Part shown: piece after piece, positions 24,253 to 25,436 of the stretch
How positions within the stretch are numbered: position 1 is the first letter of the stretch
How the letters are laid out: every line of letters begins with the position of its first letter
Assembly: GCA_016791465.1 (NCBI GenBank)
Contig: JAEUWE010000459.1
Location: 1-25,436, forward strand
DNA: 25,436 nt
Origin: Pseudobdellovibrionaceae bacterium
GTDB taxonomy: Bacteria; Bdellovibrionota; Bdellovibrionia; Bdellovibrionales; JAMPXM01
Reading direction: 5' to 3'
Made by a program: the position numbers and the translations under genes
Notes under the pieces: generated by a model
Told to the model about the DNA's origin: nothing
The model's input: only the letters and a program-made list of their open reading frames with translations
Databases searched by the model: none

Positions 24253-24717
24253 ATGGCTGGACCATTTCAGACCGAGCGTAAGCACGAGCAAACGAAAGCG
24301 AATTCCGCGAAGCCGGGAGTCCGACCTGTTGTCGGTACGACAGCTGCGCGTCGTCCGTTGGTTTCGAATCCGAGCGGAGTGATCTCCGGAGCGATTCAGT
24401 CGACGGAGCAAACGGGAGCCGATGGCTCGCGGGCGCGATCTTTTCAAGTTTCAATTGCTGGAGTTCCGCTGCGCCTACGCTCGTCACACGATGAAGAAAC
24501 TGTGAACGAACTTGTTCGTCTCGTCGACTCGAAGATCGGCGAGGCCCTCCCTCTGACCAAGACGGGTTCGATTCAGAATGCATCTATTCTCGCGGCCTTG
24601 AATTTGGCCGAGGAACTTCTGCTGCTAAAGCGACGGGCAAAAGAGCTCGTTGATGGGCTTGAGGCTCGAGCAGCGCGCGTGATTGAGGATCTGGAAAAGT
24701 CTGGCCCGACGACATAG
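24253..24717 (+). CDS. zapA: Cell division protein ZapA-like, with N-terminal extension, 154 aa
   Basis: ZapA bundles FtsZ filaments at the division ring. Residues about 62-150 fit the family: SFQVSIAGVPLRLRSSHDEE, then VNELVRLVDSKI, and a long helix with the pattern ILAALNLAEELLLLKRR that would form the tetramer coiled coil. About 60 residues of basic, Ala/Thr/Pro-rich, probably disordered sequence precede the domain; typical ZapA proteins lack this. The ATG at 24253 has no clear ribosome-binding site, so the start is uncertain, and a GTG at codon 43 is possible. It precedes the 5-formyl-THF cyclo-ligase gene and a probable rny, an order seen in several proteobacteria and supportive of the call. 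The 50-nt gap to the next gene is too short for 6S RNA. Confidence 0.82.
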   Translation: MAGPFQTERKHEQTKANSAKPGVRPVVGTTAARRPLVSNPSGVISGAIQSTEQTGADGSRARSFQVSIAGVPLRLRSSHDEETVNELVRLVDSKIGEALPLTKTGSIQNASILAALNLAEELLLLKRRAKELVDGLEARAARVIEDLEKSGPTT

Positions 24718-24767
24718 GCGTGGAGTCTTGGCGATTTGCCGAGACCGTCTGAGTCGAAGGGAGCAAA

Positions 24768-25370
24768 GTGACTGGGATACATACCACTGCTGCTGAGAAG
24801 CCTGAGCTTCGTCGCGAATTGAAGTCGCGACTCAGCCAGTTCTCGTCGCGTGCTGAGGCGGCACGTGCGCAGGCGGCGCTCTCTGAATTCATTTCTGAGT
24901 TTCTCTCTTCTCGTCCAGGCCTCTGGCTTGGGTTTCGCGCAATTCAAGGTGAAGTGCAGTTGCCTGAGGTTCATGGTGTGACCTGGGCCTATCCGCGTGT
25001 CGAAGCGAACGCGATGGCGTTTTATCGCCAACAGGCCAAGGCTCCGACCTGGCTGAAAAAGTCATGGGGTCTTGAGGAGCCAGCGGCTGATAGCACATGG
25101 GCGGCTGTCGCCGACATGGGCTCGGTGCGAGGCGCATTTATTCCGGGTTTGGGTTTTGATCGTGAACGGCGGCGTCTGGGGCGGGGAGGTGGTCACTATG
25201 ATCGCTTTTTGGCTCGAGCGGACGTTGTTCAAAATCAGAAGTTTTTAAAAATGGGAATTGGTTTTTCGGTGCAGCTTGTTGAAGGCCTACCTCGTGAGTC
25301 TCACGACGTGGTCTTGGACGCGGTGGTGACAGAGTCCGAACGGATCTGGAACCTCCTCAAGGCTGGATGA
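24768..25370 (+). CDS. fau: 5-formyltetrahydrofolate cyclo-ligase, 200 aa
   Basis: ATP-dependent conversion of 5-formyl-THF to 5,10-methenyl-THF in cytoplasmic one-carbon metabolism. The diagnostic C-terminal motif is clear: IPGLGFDRERRRLGRGGGHY followed by DRF, matching the PG-FD-G-RLG-GGG-YD pattern of the family. GLEEP at about 101-105 matches the conserved GIxEP segment, and the N-terminal helix PELRRELKSR fits the basic substrate-binding helix. The length is normal. The start is GTG with AAGGGAG 4 nt upstream. It lies 50 nt after zapA and 30 nt before the next gene, probably in one operon. Also known as ygfA or MTHFS. Confidence 0.93.
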   Translation: MTGIHTTAAEKPELRRELKSRLSQFSSRAEAARAQAALSEFISEFLSSRPGLWLGFRAIQGEVQLPEVHGVTWAYPRVEANAMAFYRQQAKAPTWLKKSWGLEEPAADSTWAAVADMGSVRGAFIPGLGFDRERRRLGRGGGHYDRFLARADVVQNQKFLKMGIGFSVQLVEGLPRESHDVVLDAVVTESERIWNLLKAG

Positions 25371-25400
25371 AAAGTAGAGTCGGTTTGAAGGGACTAGGAA

Positions 25401-25436
25401 ATGAATGAAATGATTTTGGCAGTTGTAGCGCTGGTC
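25401..25436 (+). CDS. rny: 5' end of a gene, probably RNase Y (rny), truncated by the window
   Basis: Only 12 codons are present (MNEMILAVVALV), preceded by AGGAA. The hydrophobic N-terminus fits the membrane anchor of RNase Y, and rny follows zapA in several delta-type proteobacteria. The identity therefore rests on gene order plus a short hydrophobic start and is an inference. Confidence 0.4.
   Translation, partial: MNEMILAVVALV

Noticed and set aside
24718..24767. 6S RNA (ssrS), often found between zapA and the cyclo-ligase gene
   Set aside because: The gap is only 50 nt, too short for 6S RNA, which is about 180 nt.

Overview
This window comes from a Gram-negative bacterium of roughly 55-58% GC by eye. 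The most likely group is Bdellovibrionota or a neighbouring delta-type lineage. That placement is inferred from the smc-ftsY pair, the zapA / 5-formyl-THF cyclo-ligase / probable rny cluster, a cytoplasmic hybrid kinase with a CheX-like input domain, and many exported lipoproteins and repeat proteins. No rRNA, tRNA, CRISPR array, insertion sequence or phage gene was recognised, and there is no gene-free stretch longer than about 275 bp.

Left part (1-15000), envelope and secreted proteins: a secreted alpha/beta hydrolase (32-1735, +) converges on a small secreted protein of unknown function (1738-2172, -), which has a good candidate sigma-54 promoter. Next, on the minus strand, is a second secreted lipase-like hydrolase (2397-3395). 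The centre is one giant minus-strand gene (3510-13340) for a lipoprotein of about 3276 residues. Its layout is: lipid anchor, Ig-like and putative-Ig domains, four Calx-beta domains, 14 RCC1 blades, four FN3-like domains, a fifth Calx-beta domain, 14 more RCC1 blades. Upstream of it on the same strand is a secreted HExxH metallopeptidase-like protein (13549-14994). This half looks like a surface or periplasmic module for adhesion or macromolecule handling; that role is inference.

Middle (15000-17819): divergently transcribed, a single-domain response regulator (15268-15666) overlaps by ATGA a hybrid histidine kinase (15663-17819). The kinase carries a CheX-like phosphatase domain at its N-terminus and a degenerate plus a complete receiver at its C-terminus, so one operon could hold kinase, phosphatase and two phospho-acceptors.

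Right part (18028-25436), housekeeping: smc and a membrane-anchored form of ftsY (chromosome organisation and SRP-dependent membrane targeting), a small Cys-rich secreted protein, a lipoprotein, then zapA (FtsZ ring), 5-formyltetrahydrofolate cyclo-ligase, and the first 12 codons of a gene that is probably rny (RNase Y).

The best candidates for something undescribed are the giant 28-blade (4 x 7) RCC1 lipoprotein with a near-invariant Cys pair per blade, and the CheX-kinase-receiver fusion coupled to its own receiver. Several gene starts were placed downstream of the longest possible frame because ribosome-binding sites or signal peptides fit better there; each case is explained in its entry.
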